In this document: piece by piece, positions 12,101 to 23,891 of the stretch
Position numbering within the stretch: the stretch's first letter is position 1
How the letters are laid out: each line of letters starts with the position of its first letter
NCBI GenBank assembly: GCA_006176705.1
Contig: QRFJ01006019.1
Location: forward strand, 1-64,000
Direction: 5' to 3'
DNA length: 64,000 bases
Source of the DNA: Cocos nucifera
Lineage: Eukaryota; Streptophyta; Magnoliopsida; Arecales; Arecaceae
Notes under the pieces: model-generated
What the model saw: only the letters and a program-made list of their open reading frames with translations
Told to the model about the DNA's origin: nothing
Databases searched by the model: none
Position numbers and translations under genes: made by a program

Positions 12101-15100
12101 ATAATACTCCTTGTATGACAAAACTGTATATTTCCACAGGGAAAGAAGGTTTTGCAGGACTTTAATATTGCAAAAGCAGCAAATGGGACTGGTAAGAAAA
12201 TTATTCGGTCATTTAATGCTACTGTAGATGGCACCTTGGAAATTCACTTTCAGTGGGCTGGCAAAGGGACCAGTGCCATTCCACATTTAGGTGTATATGG
12301 GCCTCTTATATCTGCAATTTCAGTTACACCAAGTAAGCCCTTAAAAGAGCATTTCTTATTTCCTGTTGAATTACTTATATAATGATGATGTCTGATCATT
12401 TCTTCTTTGAAGACTTCAAGCCAGATACAGGAGAAAGCAATCTATCTCTTGGAGCTATTTTGGGCATAGTGGCTGCTTCTTGTGTTGTAATTTTGCTGGC
12501 CTTAATCATGTTATTTCTTTTCCTTAGAAGGAAGAATGCTGAGAATGATGGTAAGATAATTATGTTCAGTTTACTTGATTGTTCTCTTAAAGTCTTCTTT
12601 AGGAATTATCGTAGATCATTTATTTTCAGTGAAGATCTGGTGCCTTCAAGAGTGCGGCTAGAAGACTGTATTGTCGGCATCTGACATCAGTCTGCAGGAT
12701 CTCTAGGATTTGTGTGTGATTTGCAGTCTGGAGACTGAACCAAAATGGTTTCATTCTCAACCCAAGTTACCGAAAAAAGATCCCCATCTATTTGAGATGG
12801 CTGCTTTCTTTCCTTTTAAAACATGCTTCGAGGGTTCCTAGGAATCACATTCATCAGACAATCTCCGGTTCACCATGTTAAATATTCTTCAAAACAGAGA
12901 CAAAAAAGAAGCAAATATGATTTCAGTAAGTTGATGGGGAATAAGTTGACTAGTGGAAGGTCTATATTTATGGTTAGGGTATTTTACATTTCACATCCAA
13001 AACTTTATAAATATTGCACATAACAGCTCCTCTTAAATCTATTTACAATGATCCAGATAAACATATTTTTACTTGCAAATGGCACTTCTGTTAACTTTCC
13101 TTCATTTGCAGTAATCTTGGTCCCTGGTTAATATGACAAGGAAATGACTGTCTACCAGGAGTGAATACACTTTCCCCCTTCCCTTTCTAAGGCAAAACTT
13201 ACGACCAAGCGTCCACTATCTAGGCCTCCCAAACACACATGAGAACTTGCAGACACAATGACATCACAGTCCTTGCTGCTGTCCATGCAGTCCTTGCCAG
13301 TGCCACCACTGGCTGCTTAGAACCCAGAGGCCCCATGATGCCGGTGCCCCCGCTTACCAATACCCCCCACACCACCACAACCCATGGCTCTGTCCTGTCT
13401 CATGGACCCTATGATCACCATCATCGGCAGTGCTCCATTCACCCTATCAGCCGGAGTGTATAACCGGCAATTCCTCGACATAGGCTAAATAAGATCTTGG
13501 ACCTGGTGATAAAATTTTCGAATTCTTCAGCTTAGGATAGCCTTTACGTGGGACACCATCTCTCCATTCATTTTCTTGAACCAGTTGCCATTCCAAATAC
13601 CTTCCTCCTTTGTCATCACCCAGTATCCATATTCCATTCCTTTGGCTTCAAAAGAATCCAAGGCTTATGGGCAAATTGCCTCTTCTTTCTTTTTGTCGGT
13701 TTCAATGCTCAGCAGTGTTGGCCTGAGAGTGTTTCTTGTTGTAGTACTTGAACCTAGAAATTGACGAGTGAGATGAAAGTTTATGCGTTCGGTAGTTACA
13801 TGGACATAGATGCTATTATCATTGAATAGTATTCCTTATTCTTCATCATAATCAGACAATTTGTTTCAATTCATGTTTGAAGTTTCACAGCATCTTTAGT
13901 ATTGAGAGTACAAGGTCTTATAAACAAAACTTGGACGGCTCAGTGAAGAACCTTAACATTGGAAGAGCGGAGGAAAAACGGTAACAAACGGCTTATAAAA
14001 TGGGGACAGGAGCAATTTGTCCCCATAGTTATAAAGGTCCCACCAAATGGTGAAGGTAATGGTGGTGAGCTCTTCTGTTAGCATCAACCTCACCCAAGGT
14101 CTGTTTGCAAATAAAAACAGCTTTAACTGGCGCGATTTGTAAATAAGCATTAGGAGAGGTGTTGTACACAATATTGATAAAATATGCAAAATGAAAAAGA
14201 AATCTTATGGTTATCATACCTCATATGTCTCACTTGGCAGCTGTGTTTATGTAGAACTTTATTAAACTATACCTCACATCCATATTTCTCATTAGACGTT
14301 AAGAAATTAGAGCAATATAAATCATGGGCATTGGTGATTGGCATTTTGTCATTGTTTTCCCATATACAGGTGTTTCAAATGTCATGCATTAGTAAACCAT
14401 GCATTGATCTAATAATTTCTAAATCATAAATCCTATGCATGCAGAAATCCGATGCCTAAAGCTGCAGACCAGTTACTTCAGTTTAAAACAGATCCAAGCT
14501 GCCACCAATAACTTCGATCTTGCAAATAAAATAGGTGAAGGTGGCTTTGGTCCAGTTTACAAGGTATGCATAAGCAAAAATAAATTGATAAAGCAAAAAT
14601 AAATCATTTCTCCCTTTTATGTTTAAATACTGGACATCTTATCCTTTGGTAGAGCTTTGATTGTAAAATGCAACTATTTGGGCAGGGTGTGGTGCGTGAT
14701 GGTTCTGTAATTGCAGTTAAGCAGCTTTCTCCCAAGTCTAAACAAGGGAACCGTGAATTTCTTAATGAAATAGCCATGATATCAGCCGTGCAACACCCAA
14801 ATCTTGTAAAGCTTTATGGTTGTTGTATTGAAGGAAATCAATTACTGCTAGTATATGAATACATGGAAAATAATAGTTTAGCCCCTGCTCTATTTGGTAA
14901 ATATTTCTGTTGTTTTACCATAATTCCTAGTACTTTGCATTCAACACGCTTTTTAATTTTATATTCTTTGTTTTGACTAATTATTTTGCTAAAAAGGATG
15001 ACTAGAGCATGAATTTTAACAGGTCCTAAAGAACACTGGCTGAAATTGAACTGGCAAACAAGGCATAAGATTTGCCTAGGAGTAGCAAGAGGTTTGACAT

Positions 15101-18100
15101 ATCTCCATGAAGAGTCGAGGTTGAAGATTGTTCACCGAGACATCAAGGCAACAAATATTCTGCTTGACAAAGATCTCAATGCAAAAATATCTGACTTTGG
15201 TTTGGCGAGATTGGATGAAGAAGAGAATACCCACATCAACACCCGAATAGCTGGTACAGTGTAAGTAGATGATATATAATGTATTAATTTGTCAAGATGG
15301 TATTTTATGCACCGATTAGTGAATAGAATACAAAACTTGAGAAGATACTTAGTATCAGAATACGGTTCTGTGGTACTTATAGCGTCATGCACTGTCAGCC
15401 TTTGAACACTAAATATCATTTGGTTGGTCTTAGTGCACATTCGGTACTTTGTATACTGTATGAAGATGATCTGTATTTATGCAGAGGATATATGGCTCCT
15501 GAATATGCAACAAGGGGTTACTTGACAGACAAAGCAGATGTTTACAGCTTTGGAGTTGTCATATTAGAGATTGTTAGTGGAATGAGCAACACAAGTTTTA
15601 GGCCCAAGGAGGACTTTATTTGTCTTCTTGATTGGGTAAGTGTTATTGGATCTCATATTTTTGTTCAGGAACTTTTGTTGACATGATCATTGTTAGGTGA
15701 AGGACAAGATCTTACTTTGATATACCAACAAAAATGTGAATGTATAACTTTGAGTTCATTCTTTTTATCCTCAGAAAACAAAAAACTATGAGTTGATTTT
15801 CATAGCAGATCCCAATTGATTCGGACCAGTGAAGCAGATAATAATGTTAATTCATTGAAACCATCTAAGTGTCCTTTTGAATGGTCATATCTGACATTCA
15901 AAGGAACATGATAGAACCACCTAAGCTGAAAGACCTTCCAAAAGAATTCACTTAGGGATGTCCTCTTTATTATTTTAAAAGGAATTTCAGGAACAAGAAA
16001 AGATTAGGGGTTGCAAAAACTGAACCAAAACGACAACAGACCTGACTTGACCATGTTGAGGCGAGGTTTTGATGAAGGTTTTTCCAATTTGGGTCAGGTT
16101 TGGGGCAAATTTTTTGACTCAGGCTTTAAATATAGCTCCATTTATCTAAGGTGGGTGTCAGATACTCTTAAACTGGTTGGGTTTCTTATACCCAACACCA
16201 ACAGTTTGGTCAAATCAGGTCTACCTGGACAATCTGTTCCATAGGTACCCTGGAACGCTTATGCCCTGTAGTTTTTGTTTAACTCATAAATGCCCCTTAC
16301 AATCTCAACATATTCTATATTTTAATAACAGTAATATTATTCTTTGGTATTGTTGTAGTATAATATTTTTTTGTTATATTATAGGAATATATCCTTATTA
16401 TCTGCCAACGAATATATAAATTAACATTTATATTCTATAATATAATACAATATTGATAATACATTTGTTATTAGAATAACAATATTATTATTATGATCAT
16501 GGTATGATTATATGTTATATTGAAAAATGTATCATATTATATTGTTATGTTTGTTTTGTACTTGACATGTTTAGTATCAAAATAATTTAATATCATTGTT
16601 TATCGTCAAACGGCCTAAGAAGAAAGGAAATTGCAACGGCAAATCTGCTCATTTTTATGCCTAGAAATAATTGAAAAGAATCTCTTACCACCACTGTATT
16701 AAATCTCATCAATTCCCAGTTTCATTAGTACTCGATAACCAACTTTCATTGATTATTGTATTGGAGTGACCTTTATAGACAAGAGCCAATTTAACCATGC
16801 AAATCTCTCTTCCCAATCCTTTTGTTAATAAACTTCTAATATTAAAAACAATAAAAGCAAAAAAATGTTTGGTTCTTCTATACCCTGAAGAAAAATGCTA
16901 GATTCAGTCCTATTCTAAAATCCCTATACACGATCCATTGAATCCCTAAGTAGACTCTGCAAAGACTAAGAACATTTCTGCTTTCTTCCCCTTCAGCAGG
17001 ACTGATGACTTTCTTGGTATACATGTGGTATATAAAAATCGAGAAATTCCCATGGTATACTATAAACCTCTCTAAGAATCATCTGCATGTTGGTGGACCA
17101 ACTTTCCTGCCCATGGGGGTAGATAAATTAACATTACTGGGGCCTTCTGTTTTGATCCATATTTCCTCGTCCCTTGGTACCTAGCTTGGATTAAGCCATC
17201 TCCAGTAGCATTAATTTCCTTGTATTGAATATTTTCTGTAGGATAACATTCAGTAGCTGCCAAATAGGCTCCAGAATCATCACAAAAAGTCAATCTAATT
17301 CAAACACATTTGTATGGCGTATCCAACCTGCATTGAAACTGTTGACAGAATATCCTGCTGTTTGGTTCGTCTGAATCACTAAATTAACCTGTATTGTACT
17401 CCCAAAACTCACCAAATTCTTCACCCATCTGGCTGTTCTTTTTTGTTATCCTACTGCTGGGTCACGCCATAGCCTTTCTAATTGTCAACAAAGTGAATTG
17501 AAATCTTCATCCATGTGATCTTATGGTTAGTCTATTGAGCTGACACAAGTTTTTTAAAATATAGTTTTTATGGTTCTAATAAGGTAGAGGATTCTATTAG
17601 TCCCACATTGGTTGTGAGTTAAGGACTCATCCTTATATGAAAGGAATAAACCTTCTCACATGAGGTGCCTTTTAAAGAGCAAAATCGTGAGGCCCATGGG
17701 CCAGAGTGGACAATACCTCACGTGCGACCCACGGATCGGGGGCCAAGTCCTTGTCCACAACAAATGGCACGCCAGAAAGGGGTAGGGGTCCACTCCTACT
17801 AACTGTGGGGCTCCTCGGACTATACACAGCCGAGTCCATCCTTGACTGGGGGCTTTATTGTGGTTCTAATAAGGTAGAAGACTCTATTAGTTCCACATTG
17901 GTTGTGAGTCAAGGAAGACTCGTGCTTAGATGAAAGGAATAAATCTTTTCACGTAAAGCATCTTTTAAAGGGCAAAATCATGAGGACCACGAGCCAGAGC
18001 GAACAATATCTCGCATGCGACCCATAGGTCAGGAGCCGAGCTCTTATCCACAACAATAATCATTCTTTTTTTTCCCCCCAAATAAGACATTGCCTTCACC

Positions 18101-18614
18101 TTAATCTAAATTCAAATTCTGTTGTGTTTTCTTTCTCTATTTATCGCATGGATGTTCTTATTTTCTTTATTGTAAGATTTGAATAGAACATTGATACTTA
18201 TTCCTTTTTCTTTTGCATGGATTGTAGGCCTATGTTTTGCAAGAGGAGGGGAGACTGCTCGAACTCGTTGACCCAAGCCTTGGTTCAAACTACTCAAAGG
18301 AAGAGGCATTGCAGATGTTGAACCTGGCTATCATATGCACCAACCTGTCTCCAACTCTCAGACCCTCAATGTCCACTGTGGTGAGCATGCTAGATGGGAA
18401 GATTCCTGTGCAGGTACCTACTACCAAATCCAGAGACTCCAACAGCATGGATCTGAGAATCAGGTCCTTTGAGGAAATATCCCACGAAAGCCAAGCACAC
18501 AGCATTTTGACTGGTGACCAATGGTTTGATACCTCAATTTCTGGCCAAAGTAGCAAGGAAGAAATCACTCCTCTTTCTCAATCAAGCAAGCTTCCATCAG
18601 ATCACAGTTTATAG
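6171..18614 (+). CDS. LRR-VIII receptor-like Ser/Thr kinase with malectin domain (24 exons, intact)
   Basis: Exons by my reading: 6171-6309, 6765-6936, 7974-8045, 8143-8211, 8301-8372, 8601-8672, 8792-8863, 9039-9110, 10093-10164, 10253-10324, 10433-10504, 10671-10745, 10888-10953, 11089-11151, 11249-11287, 11409-11458, 11596-11966, 12140-12332, 12413-12550, 14445-14563, 14686-14896, 15023-15260, 15485-15635, 18228-18614. All introns are GT-AG. The sum is 3,057 nt (1,018 aa plus TAG) with no stop or frameshift. Seen in order: signal peptide (1-39); DPC-containing N-terminal cap; LRRs (about 104-387); malectin domain (about 415-600, FINCGG start); membrane helix (about 617-641) followed by RRK; kinase (about 680-955). 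The kinase has GEGGFG (681-686), K702, HRD with D800, DFG with D818 and a GYMAPEY stretch, so it should be an active RD kinase. Family knowledge: the closest known group is At1g53430/At1g07650/RFK1 (LRR-VIII-2), plasma-membrane receptors for which few ligands are known. The ATG has G at -3 and +4. The ligand and the role here are unknown. Confidence 0.95.
6937..7973 (+). other. Intron 2 of the receptor kinase
   Basis: An AT-rich intron of 1,037 bp with TA-rich stretches and no recognisable gene or element. It separates the exon for the N-terminal cap from the first LRR exon. Confidence 0.85.
9111..10092 (+). other. Intron 8 of the receptor kinase
   Basis: At 982 bp this is much longer than most introns between LRR exons of the gene. 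It carries a run of 14 C (9676-9689) and a T run near 9885. Frames open across it match nothing I know. It may contain an old insertion, but no terminal repeats or target duplication are visible. Confidence 0.8.
9676..9689. repeat. Poly-C tract (14 C)
   Basis: An uninterrupted C homopolymer followed by GGGG, inside intron 8. It is a likely site of length error in sequencing, but it does not affect the coding exons. Confidence 0.95.
12551..14444 (+). other. Intron 19 of the receptor kinase, between membrane helix and kinase
   Basis: A 1.9-kb intron separating the exon for the transmembrane segment from the first kinase exon. Its C-rich patch (about 13200-13460) differs in base composition from the AT-rich surroundings, which suggests inserted DNA. 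No transposase, RT, terminal repeat or RNA gene was recognised. Confidence 0.75.
15636..18227 (+). other. Intron 23 of the receptor kinase, before the last kinase exon
   Basis: At 2.6 kb this is the longest intron. It splits the kinase domain after LLDW, and the last exon resumes with the AYVLQEEGRLLELVDPSL stretch, so the frame is kept. It contains the pair of about 190-bp direct repeats described separately. The rest, including a 73-codon minus-strand frame at 17072-17293, is unrecognised. Confidence 0.85.
17571..18055. mobile_element. Paired ~193-bp direct repeats, LTR-like (possible miniature retroelement)
   Basis: 17571-17762 and 17861-18055 are clearly homologous. Each starts TGGTTCTAATAAGG and ends CCACAACA, so both have TG...CA ends like LTRs. 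The 98 bp between them has no good primer-binding site, and flanking bases (TTTTA and ATAAT) do not form a target duplication. Two readings fit: a decayed terminal-repeat retrotransposon in miniature, or a tandem duplication of a 290-bp unit. Confidence 0.6.
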
Positions 18615-19869
18615 TTGAGAGGATGGGGAAAGTAAATTAAAATCGCTCACCTTCTGGATATAATTGCATGGATTTACATTAGGAGATTATATAACTAAGA
18701 ACAGATCATGCAGACGCGTATCTGTCATCTCTTCTGTTCTTGTCAAGAATATAGTGGGTATCTTTTCTCAAACAGACTCTTGACCATCTCCATTACGGAA
18801 ACAGTGGTTCTTGTGTAGCAAAAGCTCATATCGTTAGGAAGTAAGAGAACACAAGGTTAGTTTCCTTTTACAGAGGAAAATAGAAGGATGTTTTTCTTAA
18901 ATTTCCACTGGTTGCATTGGTAATTAGCAGGAAACCGTGTGATATTTGGAAGAGGAATAATGCAATGTCATCAGTATTTCTGCTGTACTTAGAATTGGAT
19001 CATGTAGCCTTTTTTTGCTAATATAACTATAAATTTCAAGGCAATTAAGTTAAGTTTTTCATATAAGCTTTTTATTTGTCTATGACTGATTCAGGACTTT
19101 GCACGCCGGACGCTCAAATTTGTAAGCCACTCCAACCTGCTAATTATGGCTTGTGGGCTGGAGCAAGGCCTCTGATCTTAGGCCCCCATTCTGACATTTT
19201 AAGCATCGTGTGCCCAACTAGATGAACTTGATGCATATAAGTCCAAAATCTTGTGGTACCATCAACTTTGCTGATTAATTAGTGCTGTTGCGGTCAATTC
19301 TTTGATGTGCCTATCGTCTGAAAAAAAAGTTCATACTGATCAAAATATTTTTCGATGGAGATCTTTCGATGCTTAAATTAGTAGAGGATTGGTTAATAAG
19401 ATGATTAAAATAAAATTAGATAGATTTTCAGTTCAAAATTCTCTTACCAAAATATTTGGCTTTCTCTTTTTTTATAGACAGAGCATAGTGATAACCATCT
19501 ATAATGGTTGAGAGTTATGGATCTCACTTATTTCGGCATAAAGGGGTAGTTAATGCTTACTAAATGATTGTGGAAGAACCGTTATGCATGTTTTCCATCA
19601 GAAATATAATTTTTGCCGATCATATGTCGGTTACACCAATAATATGTCAGTCATGCTGATCATACCTTGATAACTAACTGGCCTCTCATTTAGTTGGAGC
19701 CGTTTAGTTTGGAGAGTTGGTCAGGAATCAGCCGATCATTAGTTGGTTGACAATTGAAGGTCGGTGAGACGATTGATGTTTATTTAAGAAAGAATGGATT
19801 GGGTGGCTGATTGATGATCGATTACATATTTTGGTTTGATGTAAATGCATTAAGTATACTCAAAGTTTT
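18615..19869. other. 3' flank of the receptor kinase
   Basis: The 3' untranslated region begins here. A weak AATAAT signal lies near 18955 and no strong polyadenylation motif was found. From about 19330 the sequence resembles decayed internal DNA of the Sirevirus-like element to the right, but no protein motif can be read. Confidence 0.5.
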
Positions 19870-20820
19870 GTCATTACGAAAAAAAAAGGAATAATTAGAT
19901 AAAGCTATGTCATAAAAAATTAAGAAAAAAAAACTTTAAGTCAACCTCTAGATCAAATGAATCGACTCTACCATGTATTTTTTAGATGGCACAAATTTTG
20001 AGTCGATCTCTACTTAAGTATGAGTTGACTCTTTCAATCAGATAAACACAGGAGTTTTAGTGCTAGACCTTAAGTGAACCCCGCTTGACTACAAGCTGAC
20101 TCTCTCAAAAAAAATAAAGAAGTATTTCTATAGAATAGTCTTCGAGCCGACTCTTAGTTAACTATGAGCCAACTCATAGTTGCTCGAGTCGACTCGACTA
20201 CGGCTGATAGCAAAAATAATTAGTTTTGCAAAAATTCTAAATTTTTTCAAATGATCTTCAATGACTAGAAACAGTTAGTTTGCTTTTTTCTGGACTATTT
20301 AAAGGCTTCTAAATTTGATTAAAATAAGAGATGAGTCGAGAGAAGGAAAAGAAAGAGTAAAAAAGCAAGTGAAAGCCCAGGAGCATTCATGAAGCATTTA
20401 ATTTCTTGAAGCATTCAAAGGTTCCTTAGTGTCTTGATTGAAAAGTTTTCTCAACATGTTCTTCAAAGAGTTTTATCGACTTTTATTTGCTCTATTAGGA
20501 ACTTTTAATATGTTTACATTTGTATTTCTCATTTTCTGTTGTAAGCAAGTTTCAATTGGGATTGGAACTTGGGAAAGGTCTGTCTAATTCTAAAATTGGA
20601 TTGAGTTTATTTAAGAAAGCCTAAGAGTGATTTTGGTTGGTTTCATGGTAAAAATTAATTAGGTTTAGATTATAGTAAAATTTTCAAAAAAATATTTGGA
20701 GAGTGGATGCAGGTGCTGGATTAGCACCAAATTACTATAAATTTTTAGTGTTTGTGTAGCTTCTCTTTTGCTTGTATTACGTTTAATTTCTTATTTACTT
20801 TAGCATTCTTCATTCAGTAT

Positions 20821-22680
20821 TGTTGGGGATAAACCCCGCTCCCACGGAAGTCCAGTCTGATGCTTGTCATAATGCAACCGATAATCACGAAAGAGCTTCG
20901 ATCGAAAATGGCCGAACTCTTCTAGTTGCCGAACTCCAGCCGAACTCCTCCAGCGGTCGAACTCCAGCCGAACTCCTCCAGCTGTCGAATTCCTTCCGAA
21001 CTTCTCCACCAGTCGAACTTCTCCAGGAGCCGAACTCCTTATGGATTTCTCCTTCAGTCGGACTCCTCCAGGAGCTGAACTTCTTCTAGATTTCTTCTTC
21101 AGTCAAGCTCCTCCAGGAGTCAAACTCCTTCTGGATTTCTCCTTCAGTCAAGCTCCTCTAGGAGTCAAACTCCTTCTGAATTTCTCATTCAGTCGGACTC
21201 CTCCAGGAGTCGAACTCCTTCCATATTTCTTCTTCAGTCAAGCTCCTACAAGAGTCGAACTTCTTCCGAATTTTTTTTTCAGTCGGACTCCTCCAAGAGC
21301 CGAACTCCTTTCAGATTTTTCTTTCAGTCGGACTCCTCCAGAAGCCGAACTCCTTTTAGATTTCTCCTTCAGTCGAGATCCTCCAGGAGCTGAACTCCTT
21401 ATGAATTTTTTCTTTAGTTGGACTCCTCCAGGAGTCGAACTCCTTACGGATTTCTCCTTCAGTCAAATTTTTTTAGGAGCCAAACTCCTTTCAGACCTCT
21501 CCTTCAAGCAGACTTCTTTAGGAGCCAAACTTCTTATGAATTTCTCCTACAGTCAAGTTCCTTCAGAAGCCAAACTCCTTATGGATTTCTCCTTCAGTCG
21601 GACTCCTCCAGGAGCCGAACTTCTTTCAAATTTTTTATTCAGTCAAGCTCCTCTAAGAGTCAACCTCCTTCCAAATTTCTCCTTCAGTCAAGCTCCTCCA
21701 GGGGTCGAACTTCTTTCAAATTTTTTCTTCAGTCAAGCTCCTTCAGAAGCCAAACTCCTGAATTTTTTATTCAGTCAAGCTCCTCCTAGAGTCGAACTCC
21801 TTCCGAATTTCTCTTTTAGTCAAGCTCCTCCAGGAGCCAAACTTCTTTCAGATTTCTCCTTCAGTCAAGCTCCTCCAGGAGTCGAACTCCTTTCAGATTT
21901 CTTGTTCAATCGGACTCCTCCAGGAGCCGAACTCCTTCCGGATTTCTCCTTCAGTCAAGCTTCTCCAAGAGCCAAACTCCTTACAGATTTCTTCTTTAGT
22001 CGGATTTCTACAGGAGTCGAACTCCTTCTGGATTTCTCCTTCAATCAGATTCCTTCAGGAGCCAAACTCCTTACGAACTTCTCCTTCAGCCGAACTCCTC
22101 TAAGAGCCAAACTCCTTTCGGACTTCTCTTTCAGTCGGATTCCTCCAGCGGATTACTTTCAGAGTTCAGCTAGCATTCCTCGTGGATGATCCCCTCTAGT
22201 TGTAATTCCTTTAGGAGTTTGAACTCCTCTGAAATTGATGCATGTCAAAGCTCTTCACTAACCAATGCCTTCTTTCTCCGAACTTTGACTATTAAATCTC
22301 AACGAACGGCCACTTCATGGCAACGAACGGCCACATCATGGCAACGGACACTTCTCTCCATAACAAACTCCACGTGCCCTCGAGCGGCCCACTATCAGAT
22401 GGTTACAGCCGTCACCTTCAGTCTATTATAAGCTTCGTCTATAAAAGGGATCATGCAGATATGTTTTCTCTAAGCTCTCTTTTTCTTCCCAAAACTCTAC
22501 CGAACTCTTTTCTGAGCATTCCATTTCTGTTGGCCAGAAGAGCTGACTTGATTGTCGGAGGGTCCTGTCAGAGCCACCACCACCGACTCCGGATGGAACT
22601 TTGTTTTGCAGGTCATCGGTGGCGATCTTGTCTTCCTCGGCTCCAGCTCGATCCGGCGTCAACCAGATTCTGCACCAACA
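20821..22680 (+). mobile_element. Solo LTR, 1,860 bp, with 5-bp target duplication
   Basis: It starts TGTTGGGG and ends CACCAACA (6-bp terminal inverted repeat TGTTGG/CCAACA). It is flanked on both sides by AGTAT (20816-20820 and 22681-22685). There are no internal domains and no second LTR, so this is a solo LTR left by recombination between two LTRs. A promoter-like CTATAAAAGG lies near 22440, about 240 bp before the 3' end, as expected for U3/R. Most of its length is the 45-bp repeat array. Confidence 0.9.
20935..22150 (+). repeat. 45-bp tandem repeat array inside the solo LTR
   Basis: About 24 full units of 45 bp from 21040, with a more degenerate lead-in from about 20935 and a partial last unit. 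Each unit holds CTCCTCCAGGAGCCGAACTC, whose CTCCT and AGGAG halves can form a 5-bp hairpin, followed by a T-rich GGATTTCTCCTTCAGT part. Because 45 is a multiple of three, a 382-codon frame stays open across the array (21041-22189) with a 15-residue repeat. One unit, near 21755, lacks one codon. I do not regard the frame as a gene. Confidence 0.95.
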
Positions 22681-23323
22681 AGTATTATCTCACCATACTT
22701 CATATACTCTAAAATTTATGCACAATAGATGTTAAATTTTTTGAGAACCTAATTCAACTCTTCTCTTGGGTTATCTTTCTGGGCAATAATTGAGACTCTT
22801 TCTTTTCGACTCCTTTTCTTTACATTTTATATTTTATTTATGAGCATTTAAAAGAGTCATTTGGGTCAAACCTCCCTAATGATTGTGCTCATTAAAGAAG
22901 GATCGAGCTGAGTCAGATTATTGTACCTTAGGGATAGTGCTGCAGATCCGTACGTAGGGGATGAACCATGTTCTTAAGATGGTGTTCTCACACCTCAATT
23001 CATGCCAACTCTTTTCAATCTTCAAATTTTAAGTTTCTCAGTTTATTTCTTCTAATTTTGATCTAAAGTTATTATAGCAGCAACACAGCAATTTCTAGTT
23101 TTGTTGATACTTATTTCTGACACCTTCCACCTTGCCCATTTTCCTAAATCAGGTATCCTTTTTCTTATTAAAAGCAATAGAAATTTGCACTTGTCTTAAT
23201 GAAAACAAGAAAATGATACTTGTACCCCTCCATAAGTAAGGATCAAGTCATGCACAAGATCATATATAAAAATATGTATCATAGTTTTGTGCCACTAGTG
23301 AGATAGCAAAACGCTTTTGGCTA

Positions 23324-23891
23324 CTAAAATAAATATACCTGCCACTGTGGCCTTCTGAAATGCAGAGAATCCATATTGAGAAATTCATCAATACAAGCAT
23401 CTGTTATAGCATCAGCCAAGCCTCTGTCATCCTCAGCATTGAAGAAACACCCTCTTTGCTTCGCATCAAGCACTAATCTTGCCCAAATCGACCCACTGTT
23501 AGTTAGAGTTGGGTCATTTCCTAGAATCCATAAACAGTGTCTGCCATAGAAATGCAACAATTGCATATTAAATGATCAACTTAAATAAATTTCTAAAATG
23601 AACCGACTGGAAAGCAAGCAACACGGAACTCTGATTAGAAGGGAAAGTTAACAAACCTGGCCCTCGTAAGAGCCACGTTCGTCCGCCTGGAGTTAGACAA
23701 GAAGCCCACTAAACCTTGGACCTTACTGCAGAAAATAATTATAATATCGTCTTCGCCACCTTGAAACCCATCAATGGTCAAAGCCTTCGTGCATATCATG
23801 TGTGTTTCCTAGTTTTTCTTGAATTGCATTTACTTGCGCGTTGTATGGTGATACGACACCAACGCTAATTTTTTGCCCAGAATTAAGCGAA
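23324..23891 (-). pseudogene. SEN1/UPF1-like helicase fragment, two exons
   Basis: On the minus strand, 23891-23657 encodes the C-terminal helicase core: GQKISVGVVSPYNAQV, then DGFQGGEDDIIII, then GFLSNSRRTNVALTRAR. A GT donor follows. The sequence resumes after an AG acceptor at 23540 with HCLWILGN, SGSIW..LV.DAK.RGCFF and ends near NMDSLHF.RPQW at 23330. These are motifs V and VI and the tail of plant superfamily-1 SEN1-like RNA/DNA helicases. The two exons join in phase across the intron. A one-base shift near 23790 separates the first block from DGFQGG, and no upstream ATP-binding exons are found. It is therefore a truncated, retained-intron gene fragment rather than a processed copy. Confidence 0.85.

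Larger units (their letters stand above)
19870..23100 (+). mobile_element. Degraded Sirevirus-like copia 3' end and LTR, split by a solo LTR
   Basis: TTTGTCATTACGAAAAAAAA at about 19874 resembles the TTTGTCATCA...AAAAAGGGGG polypurine end of plant Sireviruses, so an LTR probably starts near 19896. Its left part runs to 20820 and contains several GAGTCGACTC-like motifs and, near 20730, a TTAGCACCAAATTACTATAA motif common in such LTRs. The right part resumes at 22686 and fades out near 23100. The solo LTR at 20821-22680 interrupts it. The lineage is inferred from LTR style only, since no coding domain survives. Confidence 0.55.

Noticed and set aside
17571..18055. Cassandra-type TRIM
   Set aside because: No 5S rRNA-like promoter motif is seen in the repeats, and there is no primer site.
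20935..22150. CRISPR-like appearance of regular repeats
   Set aside because: The units are directly adjacent with no unique spacers, and the context is a plant LTR.
21041..22189. 382-codon open frame with a 15-residue repeat
   Set aside because: The repeat unit is 45 bp, so any stop-free unit stays open. It lies in a solo LTR with target duplication, and an overlapping second frame is also open for 123 codons. No protein family is recognisable.
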